A DNA stretch of 27,294 bases from an uncultured Polycyclovorans sp. (GTDB taxonomy: Bacteria > Pseudomonadota > Gammaproteobacteria > Nevskiales > Nevskiaceae), in assembly GCA_936928855.1 (NCBI GenBank), contig CAKZHZ010000024.1:1-27294 (forward strand), in the 5' to 3' direction. This document shows, piece after piece, positions 7,232 through 14,673 of the stretch (the stretch's first letter is position 1; every line of letters begins with the position of its first letter). The notes under the pieces are model-generated. The model did not search any database. It had not been told where the DNA came from and saw only the letters and a program-made list of their open reading frames with translations. Made by a program: the position numbers and the translations under genes.

Positions 7232-8644
7232 ATGAAACCACGATTCCGACCGATTGCCCTGGCCGCCGTGCTCGGGTTGATCGCCTTACCCGCTGCTGCC
7301 GGCGTCAGCCAGGCCGAAGCTGACCGTCTTGGCAAGGACCTGACGCCCACCGGCGCCATCAAGGCGGGCAACGCCGAAGGCACCATTCCCGAGTGGACCG
7401 GCAAGGCCAACTTCCCACAGGAAACCATCGATCTGACACGCGAAGAGCTGGAGCGTCTGCGGAAGGAGGACCCGGACGGCCTCGAAGCCAAGTTCCGTGG
7501 CACGTTGTCCGGCGACCTGCTGAAGCCGATCCTCACCATCAACAAGGACAACATGGCGCAGTACGCCGATAAGCTGACCGATGGTCACAAGGCGATGCTG
7601 AACCAGTATCCGAGCTTCAGCATCCCGGTCTACAAAAGCGTTCGTACCGCCTTCTTCCCCGATCAGATCTATGAGGAAACCAAGCTCAACGCCACCCGCG
7701 CAGAGCTGATCGGCACCGATTCGGTGAAGGGTGCCAAGGTCGGCTTCCCCTTCCCCATCCCCAAGAGCGGGGCCGAGGTGATCTGGAATCACAAAATGAA
7801 GTTTCGCGGCTCCGCTGCCCGACGCTTCAACAACCAGGCCATCGTCAAGCCGGACGGCAGCTACACCATCACCAAGATCATCGAGGATGTGAAGTTCAAG
7901 TACGCCAATCTTGATGAGCAGGATGACAAGTCGAGCAAGATCATCGCCTACTACCTGTCTGAAACGATTGCGCCTCCCCGTGTTGCCGGCCAGCTGACGC
8001 TGGTTCACGAAACCGCCGACCAGGCCTCGGGTGGTCGTTCCGCGTGGTTGTTCTCCCCCGGACTTGGGCGGGTCAACCGTGCGCCGGATGTCGGCTACGA
8101 CAACCCCGCCGTCGGCACCGACAACGAGCAGTACAACGATCAGATCGACGTCTTCAACGGGGCGCTTGACCGTTACAACTGGAAGCTGATTGGCAAGAAG
8201 GAGATGTACATTCCTTACAACGCCTACGAGATCAACTCGCCGAACATCAAGTACGAAACCATCCTTACGCCCTTCCATGTCAACCCCAAGCTGACACGGT
8301 TCGAACTGCACCGCGTATGGATTGTCGAGGCAACGCTGAAGGAAGGCACTCGCCACAACTTCGCCAAGCGCGTCTTTTACGTCGACGAGGACTCCTGGAG
8401 CGTCGCCGTGGTGGACTGCTATGACGACCGTGGCGGCCTCTGGAAGGTGCAGGAAGCCCACCTGCTGACCGCGCCCTTCGTCCCGACGACCACGGGCATC
8501 CCGGAACTGATCTACGACCTGCAGTCGAAGCGGTACTTTGCCACCACGCTGGCCAACGAGGACCAGGTCACCGACTTCGATATCACTTTCGAAGACCGCC
8601 ACTTCGAACCCGGCAACCTGGCACGGATGGCACGCCGTCGCTGA
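7232..8644 (+). CDS. DUF1329 periplasmic protein
   Basis: This 470-residue protein has a Sec signal peptide (about 1-23, ending PAAAG). The mature start VSQAEADRLGKDLTPTGA and the GNAEGTIPEWTG motif are characteristic of DUF1329. The rest is beta-rich, with a conserved FEDRHFEP near the C-terminus. DUF1329 proteins have been likened to LolA/LolB-type lipid-binding folds and accompany DUF1302 barrels. A periplasmic carrier working with the outer-membrane partner is inferred. The start at 7232 is chosen over longer in-frame options because GGAGAG at 7221-7226 precedes it and the signal peptide begins there. Unusually, the AraC-type gene sits between the pair rather than the two being directly adjacent. 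A strong terminator follows at 8661-8691. Confidence 0.9.
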   Translation: MKPRFRPIALAAVLGLIALPAAAGVSQAEADRLGKDLTPTGAIKAGNAEGTIPEWTGKANFPQETIDLTREELERLRKEDPDGLEAKFRGTLSGDLLKPILTINKDNMAQYADKLTDGHKAMLNQYPSFSIPVYKSVRTAFFPDQIYEETKLNATRAELIGTDSVKGAKVGFPFPIPKSGAEVIWNHKMKFRGSAARRFNNQAIVKPDGSYTITKIIEDVKFKYANLDEQDDKSSKIIAYYLSETIAPPRVAGQLTLVHETADQASGGRSAWLFSPGLGRVNRAPDVGYDNPAVGTDNEQYNDQIDVFNGALDRYNWKLIGKKEMYIPYNAYEINSPNIKYETILTPFHVNPKLTRFELHRVWIVEATLKEGTRHNFAKRVFYVDEDSWSVAVVDCYDDRGGLWKVQEAHLLTAPFVPTTTGIPELIYDLQSKRYFATTLANEDQVTDFDITFEDRHFEPGNLARMARRR

Positions 8645-8660
8645 GTTGTCCGAGGAGCAC

Positions 8661-8691
8661 AAAAAAGGCGCCGGTTACGGCGCCTTTTTTT
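8661..8691. terminator. Bidirectional rho-independent terminator
   Basis: A stem of GGCGCCG / CGGCGCC with a GTTA loop is flanked by A6 on the left and T7 on the right. It reads as a strong intrinsic terminator on both strands, for the DUF1329 gene (+) and the SRPBCC gene (-), which converge here. Confidence 0.92.
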
Positions 8692-8712
8692 GTCGAGGGT
8701 GGTGCTGAAGGG

Positions 8713-9183
8713 TCAGGAACGAAGTGCGGATTCGGTTGCCGCCAGAAAGCGGTCCACCAGGCTGGTGAACTTGCCCTGAATGAACGGGGGCGCGACCAGC
8801 CGGTACATCAAGGGCACCGGTACATCCCGCAACTCCCCCTGCACGGCAAAGCGGATGCGGGTCTGGTCAGCGCCCTCCGGCAATAACTCGAAACGCCCGC
8901 CGATACGGGCGTTGCCCTCGCCCGGCAGGGGCTCCCATTGCAAGGTTCCGCCGGCCCGATCCACCACGTAGGCAGCCCCGTAACTGACGTTGTGAGCAAT
9001 CTTCGCCATGCGGGAACCGATCGTGTCCATCTCCCAGACATAGCGCAGCTCACCGACCTTGCGCAGCCGCTTGAGCTTGGGGAACCGCCGAATCGTCGTT
9101 TCCAGATTGTCGAGCAGGCCGAGCGCCTCCGACTGCGGGACGGCAATCACCAGGCTGCGTTCAATATTCAGGGGGACTTTCAT
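8713..9183 (-). CDS. SRPBCC-superfamily (START-like) protein
   Basis: This 156-residue cytoplasmic protein begins with the strand NIERSLVIAVPQSEALGLLDN, the usual opening of SRPBCC/polyketide-cyclase-like proteins. It continues with strands containing YVWEMDTIGS, LQWEPL and GRFELLPEGADQTRIRFAVQG, and ends with a long C-terminal helix (FIQGKFTSLVDRFLAATESAL). The fold makes a hydrophobic pocket for lipids or aromatic ligands; the ligand is unknown. The ATG at 9183 fits the fold's N-terminus; a TTG at 9243 would add 20 residues of unlike sequence. It lies downstream of the acyl-CoA synthetase on the same strand, probably in one transcript ending at the bidirectional terminator. A role in binding acyl or hydrophobic intermediates of that enzyme is inference. 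Confidence 0.75.
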   Translation of the reverse strand: MKVPLNIERSLVIAVPQSEALGLLDNLETTIRRFPKLKRLRKVGELRYVWEMDTIGSRMAKIAHNVSYGAAYVVDRAGGTLQWEPLPGEGNARIGGRFELLPEGADQTRIRFAVQGELRDVPVPLMYRLVAPPFIQGKFTSLVDRFLAATESALRS

Positions 9184-9258
9184 GATGGATTCCACGATTT
9201 TGGTCAGTGTCGCCGCAACCGGGCACGGCGCCCATGGCAGCAACGCGAAACCCGCCTG

Positions 9259-11046
9259 TCAGCCGCGCCACTCCCCGCTCTGCACCTTGGCAAGGTGCTC
9301 CGCCGTCATCGGCACGTAGGCCTCGGATGTCCAGCGGATCCACAGGGGGTCGGACACCTGCTCGGGATCGAACGCCTCGCGCTTCAGTTCCACCTTGCGA
9401 TACTTGAAGGTGGCTGTGGTGGTCTGGTCGTCCCGCAGTCGGAGAAACAAGGGAATGGCGTAGACGGGCAGACACTCGGCCAGGTGCCGGGCCAACGCAC
9501 CACCATCGAGAGTGCCGCGCAACGTAAGTGCCGCCATGCCCGCGCGACCCTCCGCGCCCGGCACCGAAACACCGTAAACGACGGCCTGCTCGATGCCGGT
9601 GAAGCTGGACAGCGCCGCCTCGACTTCGGTGGTGGCGACGTTCTCGCCTTTCCACCGGAAGGTGTCCCCGACGCGATCCACAAACTGGATATGGCGAAAG
9701 CCCTGATCCCGGACCAGATCTCCGGTGTTGAACCAGCAGTCCCCTGGAGTGAACACATCCCGCAACAACTTGGCTTCGCTTGCCTTTGGGTCGGTATAGC
9801 CATCAAAGGGCGTGCGCTCCGTCACCTCGGTGATCAGCAGCCCGGTGCCGCCGGTGGCGACCTTGCGCAGGTGCCCGTCCGCGTGCCGGGTCGGTTGCTC
9901 GACCTCGTTGTCGAACTCGACTACAGCAAACGGCATGGGGCAGAAGCCGGCCGTGCGTTGCAGGTTGAACCCGTTGACAAAGGCAAGGTTGGACTCGCTG
10001 GCGCCGTAGAATTCGCTGACATTGGCGATGCCGAAACGGCGCTGGAATGGTTCCCAGAGTTCCGGCCGGAGTCCATTGCCGATGATGCTGTGGACGCGAT
10101 GTTGACGGTCGTCGCCCTTTGCGGGCTGGTTGAACAGATAGCGACAGAGCTCGCCGATATAGCAGAAGGCGGTGGCGTCGCTTTGGCGGATGTCATCCCA
10201 GAACCGCGAGGCGCTGAAACGACGCCCCAACGCCAGGCAGGCTCCCGCGCCCAGCACGCCCCCCCAACTGACGGTCAGGGCATTGTTGTGATAGAGCGGC
10301 AAGCAGCAGTACAGCACGTCATCAGGCTTGAGCCGCAGTCCCATCTGCCCGAGACCCGCCATGCCCCGCAACCAACGGTAATGGGTCATGCGCGAGGCCT
10401 TTGGCAGGCCGGTGGTGCCACTGGTGAAAATGTAGAAGCAGGGCTGGCGGGCAGTGATGGCCTCGACGCCGGGTGGGTTCGTGTCCGCGGCCGCCGCCAA
10501 CAACGGTGGCAGGTCAGAGGCGCCATCGGGACAGCGGTCGCCTTCCCACAGGACGACCGGGACCGGATGTTCGGCGGAGTGCCAGGCCTCTGCGCATTCC
10601 GCACCGACGATGATCACCTTGGGGGATGTGAGCCGCAGGCTGTGCGTCAACACGTCCCCGCGCTGTTGATGATTCAACATCACGGCGACGCCGCCGATCT
10701 TGACGATGCCCGCAACGGCGGCCAACACCAGCGGTTGATTCTCCATGAGCAGGGCCACGGCATCGCCCGACGCCACGCCCTGCGTCTTCAGCGCGTGGGC
10801 AATGCGATTGGCCCAGGCATTGAATTCGCGGTAGGTCCATTGCTGCGCTTCAAAGCGCAGGGCCGGTGCCTCAGGCCGCCGGGCCGCCTGCTGTTCCAGC
10901 AGACGCCCGATGCTGCGCGTGGCATCCGGCTTGAGCGTCGCCAGTCCCCACAGCCCCTTCATCAAGCGCGGCGTGGCGGGGACACCCCGCAATGCACCTC
11001 GCGCGAGGTCGGCGAAGCGGATCCGTCCTTGATCATGCTCTGACAT
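9259..11046 (-). CDS. Long-chain acyl-CoA synthetase, FadD6/FATP-like
   Basis: This 595-residue member of the adenylate-forming (ANL) superfamily activates fatty or similar acids as acyl-AMP and then the CoA thioester. The P-loop FIFTSGTTGLPKAS is at about 206-218. Further motifs are YCCLPLYHNNAL, the EFYGASESN A5-type motif, the NTGDL motif with the aspartate that binds the ribose, then DRVGDTFRWKGENVATTEVE (hinge and A8), and a C-terminal TATFKYRKVELK with the catalytic lysine. The DTFRWKGENV form and overall length match the FadD6/very-long-chain (FATP) branch rather than FadD. The start ATG follows GAGGAG by a normal spacing. The protein may activate long-chain, sterol-like or branched substrates. 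The neighbouring SRPBCC, DUF1302 and DUF1329 genes suggest handling of an imported hydrophobic acid. Confidence 0.88.
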   Translation of the reverse strand: MSEHDQGRIRFADLARGALRGVPATPRLMKGLWGLATLKPDATRSIGRLLEQQAARRPEAPALRFEAQQWTYREFNAWANRIAHALKTQGVASGDAVALLMENQPLVLAAVAGIVKIGGVAVMLNHQQRGDVLTHSLRLTSPKVIIVGAECAEAWHSAEHPVPVVLWEGDRCPDGASDLPPLLAAAADTNPPGVEAITARQPCFYIFTSGTTGLPKASRMTHYRWLRGMAGLGQMGLRLKPDDVLYCCLPLYHNNALTVSWGGVLGAGACLALGRRFSASRFWDDIRQSDATAFCYIGELCRYLFNQPAKGDDRQHRVHSIIGNGLRPELWEPFQRRFGIANVSEFYGASESNLAFVNGFNLQRTAGFCPMPFAVVEFDNEVEQPTRHADGHLRKVATGGTGLLITEVTERTPFDGYTDPKASEAKLLRDVFTPGDCWFNTGDLVRDQGFRHIQFVDRVGDTFRWKGENVATTEVEAALSSFTGIEQAVVYGVSVPGAEGRAGMAALTLRGTLDGGALARHLAECLPVYAIPLFLRLRDDQTTTATFKYRKVELKREAFDPEQVSDPLWIRWTSEAYVPMTAEHLAKVQSGEWRG

Positions 11047-11201
11047 CGTGTGCTCCTCAGTCGATGGGTCGGCCCATTCTGGTCAGTCGGTGAACATGCG
11101 TACAGGTCCCGTGCGACATGCGGGCTGGCCTCAGGGCCAAGGTCAGTCAGCACATGGGCGCCGTCACGGGTATTCTGACGCCCCTGCCGACCTCCCCTAC
11201 C
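11047..11201. promoter_or_regulatory. Divergent spacer between the acyl-CoA synthetase gene and dusA
   Basis: This 155-base region holds the outward starts of two genes. A TATTCT hexamer at 11171-11176 could be a -10 for dusA, which lacks an obvious ribosome-binding site and may have a short leader. GAGGAG serves the acyl-CoA synthetase. I see no other gene or repeat here. Confidence 0.35.
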
Positions 11202-12203
11202 ATGTCCGACGCCGTCTTCTCACCCTGGCGCTTCTGTCTGGCGCCCATGATGGACTGGACGACAGCGCCCTGTCGTTACTTCCACCGTCAGCTCTCAGCC
11301 CGAACCCGGCTGTACACGGAAATGGTGACCACGGGCGCCCTGATCCACGGCGACGCCCCGCGGTTCCTGCAACGCGACCCGATCGAGCACCCCGTCGCCC
11401 TGCAGCTCGGTGGCAGTGATCCCGACGCGCTCGCACGAAGTGCCGCGCTGGGCGAAGCCGCCGGCTTCGATGAAATCAACCTGAACTGCGGCTGCCCGTC
11501 GGATCGGGTTCAGGAGGGACAGTTCGGCGCCTGCCTGATGAAGGTGCCAGGTCGCGTGGCCGCGGGCGTCTCCGCCATGCGGACGGCCACCGGCCTGCCG
11601 GTCACCGTTAAACACCGCATCGGCGTTGACGACAGCGAGGACTACGCCTTTCTTCATCACTTCGTTGAAACCGTCGCGGCGGCAGGCTGCGAAGTCTTCA
11701 TCGTGCACGCCCGAAAAGCCTGGCTGCAGGGCCTTTCCCCGCGTGAAAACCGCGAAGTTCCGCCTCTCATGTACGACCTGGTCTATCGCTTGAAGCAGGA
11801 TTTCCCAGCCCTGACCGTCGTCATCAACGGTGGCATCGACAGCCTGGAGGCTGCGGAGAAACACCTGCAGGCTGTGGATGGGGTGATGCTCGGCCGTGCC
11901 CCCTACGAGGACCCGTGGATGTTGTCGCGTGTCGACAGTCGCCTGTTCGGAGCAGCGGACCCGATGACGACCCGAGAAGCCGTGTGGGCGGCGCTGCGTC
12001 CCTATGCCGATCAGTTGGTGTCTGCCGGCCTGCCCCTGCTGCGGCTGACCCGCCACGTGCTCGGCCTCTACCGAGGGCAGCCCGGCGGCCGTCAGTTTCG
12101 GCGTATCCTGTCGACCCCGCTGGCGGATGAATCGCCAATGGACCAGTTCGATCGTGCCTTGACAGCGATCCGTCAGGCGGCGTCGACCCGATCCTCCACC
12201 TGA
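11202..12203 (+). CDS. dusA: tRNA-dihydrouridine(20/20a) synthase DusA
   Basis: DusA is an FMN enzyme that reduces uridine 20/20a in the tRNA D-loop using NADPH. The 333-residue protein opens with FCLAPMMDWTTAPCRYFHRQLS, carrying the APMxDWT signature and the CRYFxR stretch specific to DusA. LYTEMVTTGALIHGD follows. The catalytic cysteine is Cys98 in NCGCPSDRVQEGQFGACLM. VTVKHRIGVDD and HARKAWLQGLSPRENR, with NGGIDS and the phosphate-binding GVMLGRAPYEDP, complete the TIM barrel. Longer in-frame starts at 11118 or 11154 exist, but the family's N-terminus is just before the APMxDWT motif, so 11202 is preferred. The cyclophilin gene begins 15 bases after the stop, so co-transcription is likely. 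Confidence 0.92.
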   Translation: MSDAVFSPWRFCLAPMMDWTTAPCRYFHRQLSARTRLYTEMVTTGALIHGDAPRFLQRDPIEHPVALQLGGSDPDALARSAALGEAAGFDEINLNCGCPSDRVQEGQFGACLMKVPGRVAAGVSAMRTATGLPVTVKHRIGVDDSEDYAFLHHFVETVAAAGCEVFIVHARKAWLQGLSPRENREVPPLMYDLVYRLKQDFPALTVVINGGIDSLEAAEKHLQAVDGVMLGRAPYEDPWMLSRVDSRLFGAADPMTTREAVWAALRPYADQLVSAGLPLLRLTRHVLGLYRGQPGGRQFRRILSTPLADESPMDQFDRALTAIRQAASTRSST

Positions 12204-12218
12204 CCGCAAGAGGCTGTC

Positions 12219-12788
12219 ATGCGCCTTCGTTATTTCGCCCCCCTGTTGCTAGGACTTTTCATGAACGCTGCTTCCGCTACCGACCCCGTGCGGGTCCAAC
12301 TGACCACTTCCAAAGGCGTCATCGAGCTCGAACTCAACGCCGAGAAGGCCCCCGAATCCACCGCCAACTTTGTCCAGTACGTCAACGACGGTTTCTACGA
12401 CGGCCTGGTGTTCCATCGGGTGATCCGCGGCTTCATGATCCAGGGGGGCGGCTACGATGCACAGTCGCGCCCGCGTGAGACCCGTGCGGCGATCGGCAAC
12501 GAGGCCAAGAACGGGCTCAAGAATGACCGCGGCACCATTGCCATGGCGCGCACCAGCGATCCGCACTCCGCCACGGCGCAGTTCTTCATCAACCATGCCG
12601 ACAACGATTTTCTCAACTATCCCGGACAGGATGGCTGGGGTTATGCCGTGTTCGGCCGCGTGACCACGGGCATGGATATCGTGGACGCCATCGCCGAAAC
12701 ACCCACCGGCAATCTGCCGCCGTTCGGACGTGACGTTCCGACCTCACCGGTAACCATCGAGAAAGCCGAGGTCATCAGCGGCGATTGA
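12219..12788 (+). CDS. ppiA: Periplasmic cyclophilin-type peptidyl-prolyl isomerase
   Basis: This 189-residue protein has a signal peptide (about 1-20, ending ASA) and a complete bacterial cyclophilin domain. Motifs are APESTANFVQYVNDGFYDG, FHRVIRGFMIQGGG with the catalytic Arg-Phe-Met-Gln region, GTIAMARTSDPHSATAQFFIN, and FGRVTTGMDIVDAI. It catalyses cis/trans isomerisation of prolyl bonds in periplasmic proteins. The symbol ppiA rests on predicted export; ppiB is the cytosolic paralogue normally beside lpxH in gammaproteobacteria, so this gene may derive from that position. AAGAGG precedes the ATG. The lpxH start comes 7 bases after the stop. Confidence 0.88.
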   Translation: MRLRYFAPLLLGLFMNAASATDPVRVQLTTSKGVIELELNAEKAPESTANFVQYVNDGFYDGLVFHRVIRGFMIQGGGYDAQSRPRETRAAIGNEAKNGLKNDRGTIAMARTSDPHSATAQFFINHADNDFLNYPGQDGWGYAVFGRVTTGMDIVDAIAETPTGNLPPFGRDVPTSPVTIEKAEVISGD

Positions 12789-12795
12789 TGCTGGC

Positions 12796-13530
12796 ATGGC
12801 CGCGCTGCTGCTGTCCGACCTTCACCTGCCGGCAACGTCCTCCCCGCTGCGGGAGACGTTCCGGCAGTTGCTGGCCGGGCCGGCACGACAGGCATCGGCT
12901 GTCTACCTCCTCGGCGATCTCTTCGAATACTGGGTAGGCGACGACGCCGGCTGTCGTGACTACGAAGACGAGGTTGCCGCGCTGTCATCACTACGGTCGG
13001 CCGGCGTGCCTGTGTATTTTCTGCACGGCAATCGCGACTTCCTGGTCGGGCGTCATTTCGCCCGGGCCAGCGGCGTGACGCTACTGGATGATCCCGTTTG
13101 CGTCGAACTGGGCGGGGTCCCGACCTTGTTGTCACACGGAGATCAATGGTGTCTTGACGACCTGGGATACCAACGCTTCCGGCGATTCGCACACAACCCG
13201 CTGGCGCAGTTTGTCTTCCTCAATCTGCCATTGTCGCTGCGACAACGGATTGCCGGCAGCCTGCGGCGCGAGAGCGGCGCGCACAAGCGGCAGAAGGCCA
13301 GCGAAATCATGGACGTGCGCTCCTCGGCGGTTCGCCAGGCCTTTCATGACGCCGGCGTCCGGCGGATCATCCACGGGCATACGCACCGTCCCGCTTTTCA
13401 CCACGGCCCGGAGGGTGAGCGGATCGTCCTGCCGGATTGGCGCGAGGGTCGCTGTGATGTCCTCTGGGTTCTGGACGAGGGCCGCTGTCAGCTACAGCGT
13501 GCCCAGGCACCCGCGCCATCAGGACGGTAG
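12796..13530 (+). CDS. lpxH: UDP-2,3-diacylglucosamine diphosphatase LpxH
   Basis: LpxH hydrolyses UDP-2,3-diacylglucosamine to lipid X and UMP at the inner membrane, the fourth step of lipid A synthesis. The 244-residue calcineurin-like phosphoesterase shows all metal motifs: SDLHL near the N-terminus, GDLFEYWVGDD, GNRDF, SHGDQWC and GHTHRP. The LpxH lid region lies between, with LRQRIAGSLRRESGAHKRQKA. The length matches E. coli LpxH (240). It follows the cyclophilin gene by 7 bases, in a conserved ppi-lpxH arrangement. Its 3' end overlaps the convergent MFS gene by 12 bases. Confidence 0.94.
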   Translation: MAALLLSDLHLPATSSPLRETFRQLLAGPARQASAVYLLGDLFEYWVGDDAGCRDYEDEVAALSSLRSAGVPVYFLHGNRDFLVGRHFARASGVTLLDDPVCVELGGVPTLLSHGDQWCLDDLGYQRFRRFAHNPLAQFVFLNLPLSLRQRIAGSLRRESGAHKRQKASEIMDVRSSAVRQAFHDAGVRRIIHGHTHRPAFHHGPEGERIVLPDWREGRCDVLWVLDEGRCQLQRAQAPAPSGR

Positions 13531-14664
13531 CCGCCGCCACCCCAACCAGAAGCCGAGCAGGGCCACGACCGCAGCGGATAGGAAGGTGGCCTCCGGTGAC
13601 ACCGCATCCCAGAGCCAGCCTGATGCCAGGCTACCGATGCTGCCGCCGACGCCGTAGGCCACCGCATTGTAGATGGCCTGCCCCCGCCCCTGCAGTCGCC
13701 CGGGAAACAACCGCTGCACGTAGTGCACCGCAACCGCGTGATAGGCGCCGAAGGTGAGTGCATGGCTCAGCTGGGCCAGCAGTAACAGCGCCCAGCTGTC
13801 GACCGCCACCCCGATCACCGTCCACCGCAGGGCCGTGGCCCCAAGCGCGGCCAGCATCAGACGTCGCACCCCGACGCGCTGGATCACCGGCCGCATCACC
13901 CAGAACAAGCCGATCTCCGCGATGACCCCCAGCGCCCACAACACCCCGGCGAGCCCGCGGGAATACCCGTGGCGCTCCAGAAACAAGGTAAAGAAGTTGT
14001 AGTACGGCGCAAAACTCAGCTGAGAAGCGAAACACACACCCATCAGCGCGATGACCTCGGGCCGGCGCAGCACCTGCCAGATGCTGATGGCACCTTGATC
14101 AACCCCCGCAACCCATTCCGCGTCCGGCACCCGCCAGGCCGTCACGACCATGCCCACCCACACCGTTGCGACCAGAAACGGCAACGGCATCATGCCGAAG
14201 CGGTCCAGTAGCGGCCCCAGGCTGAGTACGGCGAACACGAACCCGACCGAGCCCCACATGCGGACGCGGGAATAGTCCGCGCCGCTACGCGCGAGATGGT
14301 TCAACGCGACGACTTCGAACTGCGGCAGCAGCGCATGCCAGAACAGTGAATACGCCAGCATCAGAAGGGCAACCCACAACAGCCCGTCGACGAAGGGAAT
14401 GCTGGCAAACAGCACCAGTGACACCAGCGCCGACAAGCGAACGAAGGCGATGCGACGGCCCGTGGCATCCGCCCAGATACCCCAGACCACCGGCATGATC
14501 GACCGGCTCACCCCCATCAGGGCGAAGGCCATGCCCATCTGCACGGCGGAGAAGCCCCGGGCCTCCAGATACGGCGCCCAGTACGGCATGAACGCGCCGA
14601 CCGTGGCGTAGTAGAAGAAATAGAACCCGGCGAGCCGGCTCGCCCGCAGCGGCTCAGGGCTCAT
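13519..14664 (-). CDS. MFS transporter, MFS_1-like/HcaT type
   Basis: This 381-residue protein has about 11-12 predicted membrane helices. The opening FYFFYYATVGAFMPYWAPYLEARGFS is typical of the MFS_1-like group that includes 3-phenylpropionate permease-like (HcaT/YcaD-like) proteins. The first cytoplasmic loop has WGIWADATGRR, close to the MFS motif GxxaDrxGRr, and RVRMWGSVGF marks the equivalent of motif B. The substrate cannot be deduced. A related MFS gene is often found near prmB-aroC in pseudomonads (from memory), so this may be a conserved linkage with deaD inserted. The start is 9 bases after the deaD stop, so it is probably read with it. Confidence 0.85.
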   Translation of the reverse strand: MSPEPLRASRLAGFYFFYYATVGAFMPYWAPYLEARGFSAVQMGMAFALMGVSRSIMPVVWGIWADATGRRIAFVRLSALVSLVLFASIPFVDGLLWVALLMLAYSLFWHALLPQFEVVALNHLARSGADYSRVRMWGSVGFVFAVLSLGPLLDRFGMMPLPFLVATVWVGMVVTAWRVPDAEWVAGVDQGAISIWQVLRRPEVIALMGVCFASQLSFAPYYNFFTLFLERHGYSRGLAGVLWALGVIAEIGLFWVMRPVIQRVGVRRLMLAALGATALRWTVIGVAVDSWALLLLAQLSHALTFGAYHAVAVHYVQRLFPGRLQGRGQAIYNAVAYGVGGSIGSLASGWLWDAVSPEATFLSAAVVALLGFWLGWRRLPS

Positions 14665-14673
14665 GGCACCCGA

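Noticed and set aside
7286..8662. 458-codon minus-strand frame opposite the DUF1329 gene
   Set aside because: The DUF1329 gene is clear (signal peptide and family motifs). The antisense product has no family features and runs over its terminator region.
8938..11043. 701-codon open frame on the plus strand, antisense to the acyl-CoA synthetase
   Set aside because: The complementary gene has all adenylating-enzyme motifs. The plus-strand translation has no recognisable domain and a composition typical of GC-rich antisense frames (many His, Arg, Gln, Gly).
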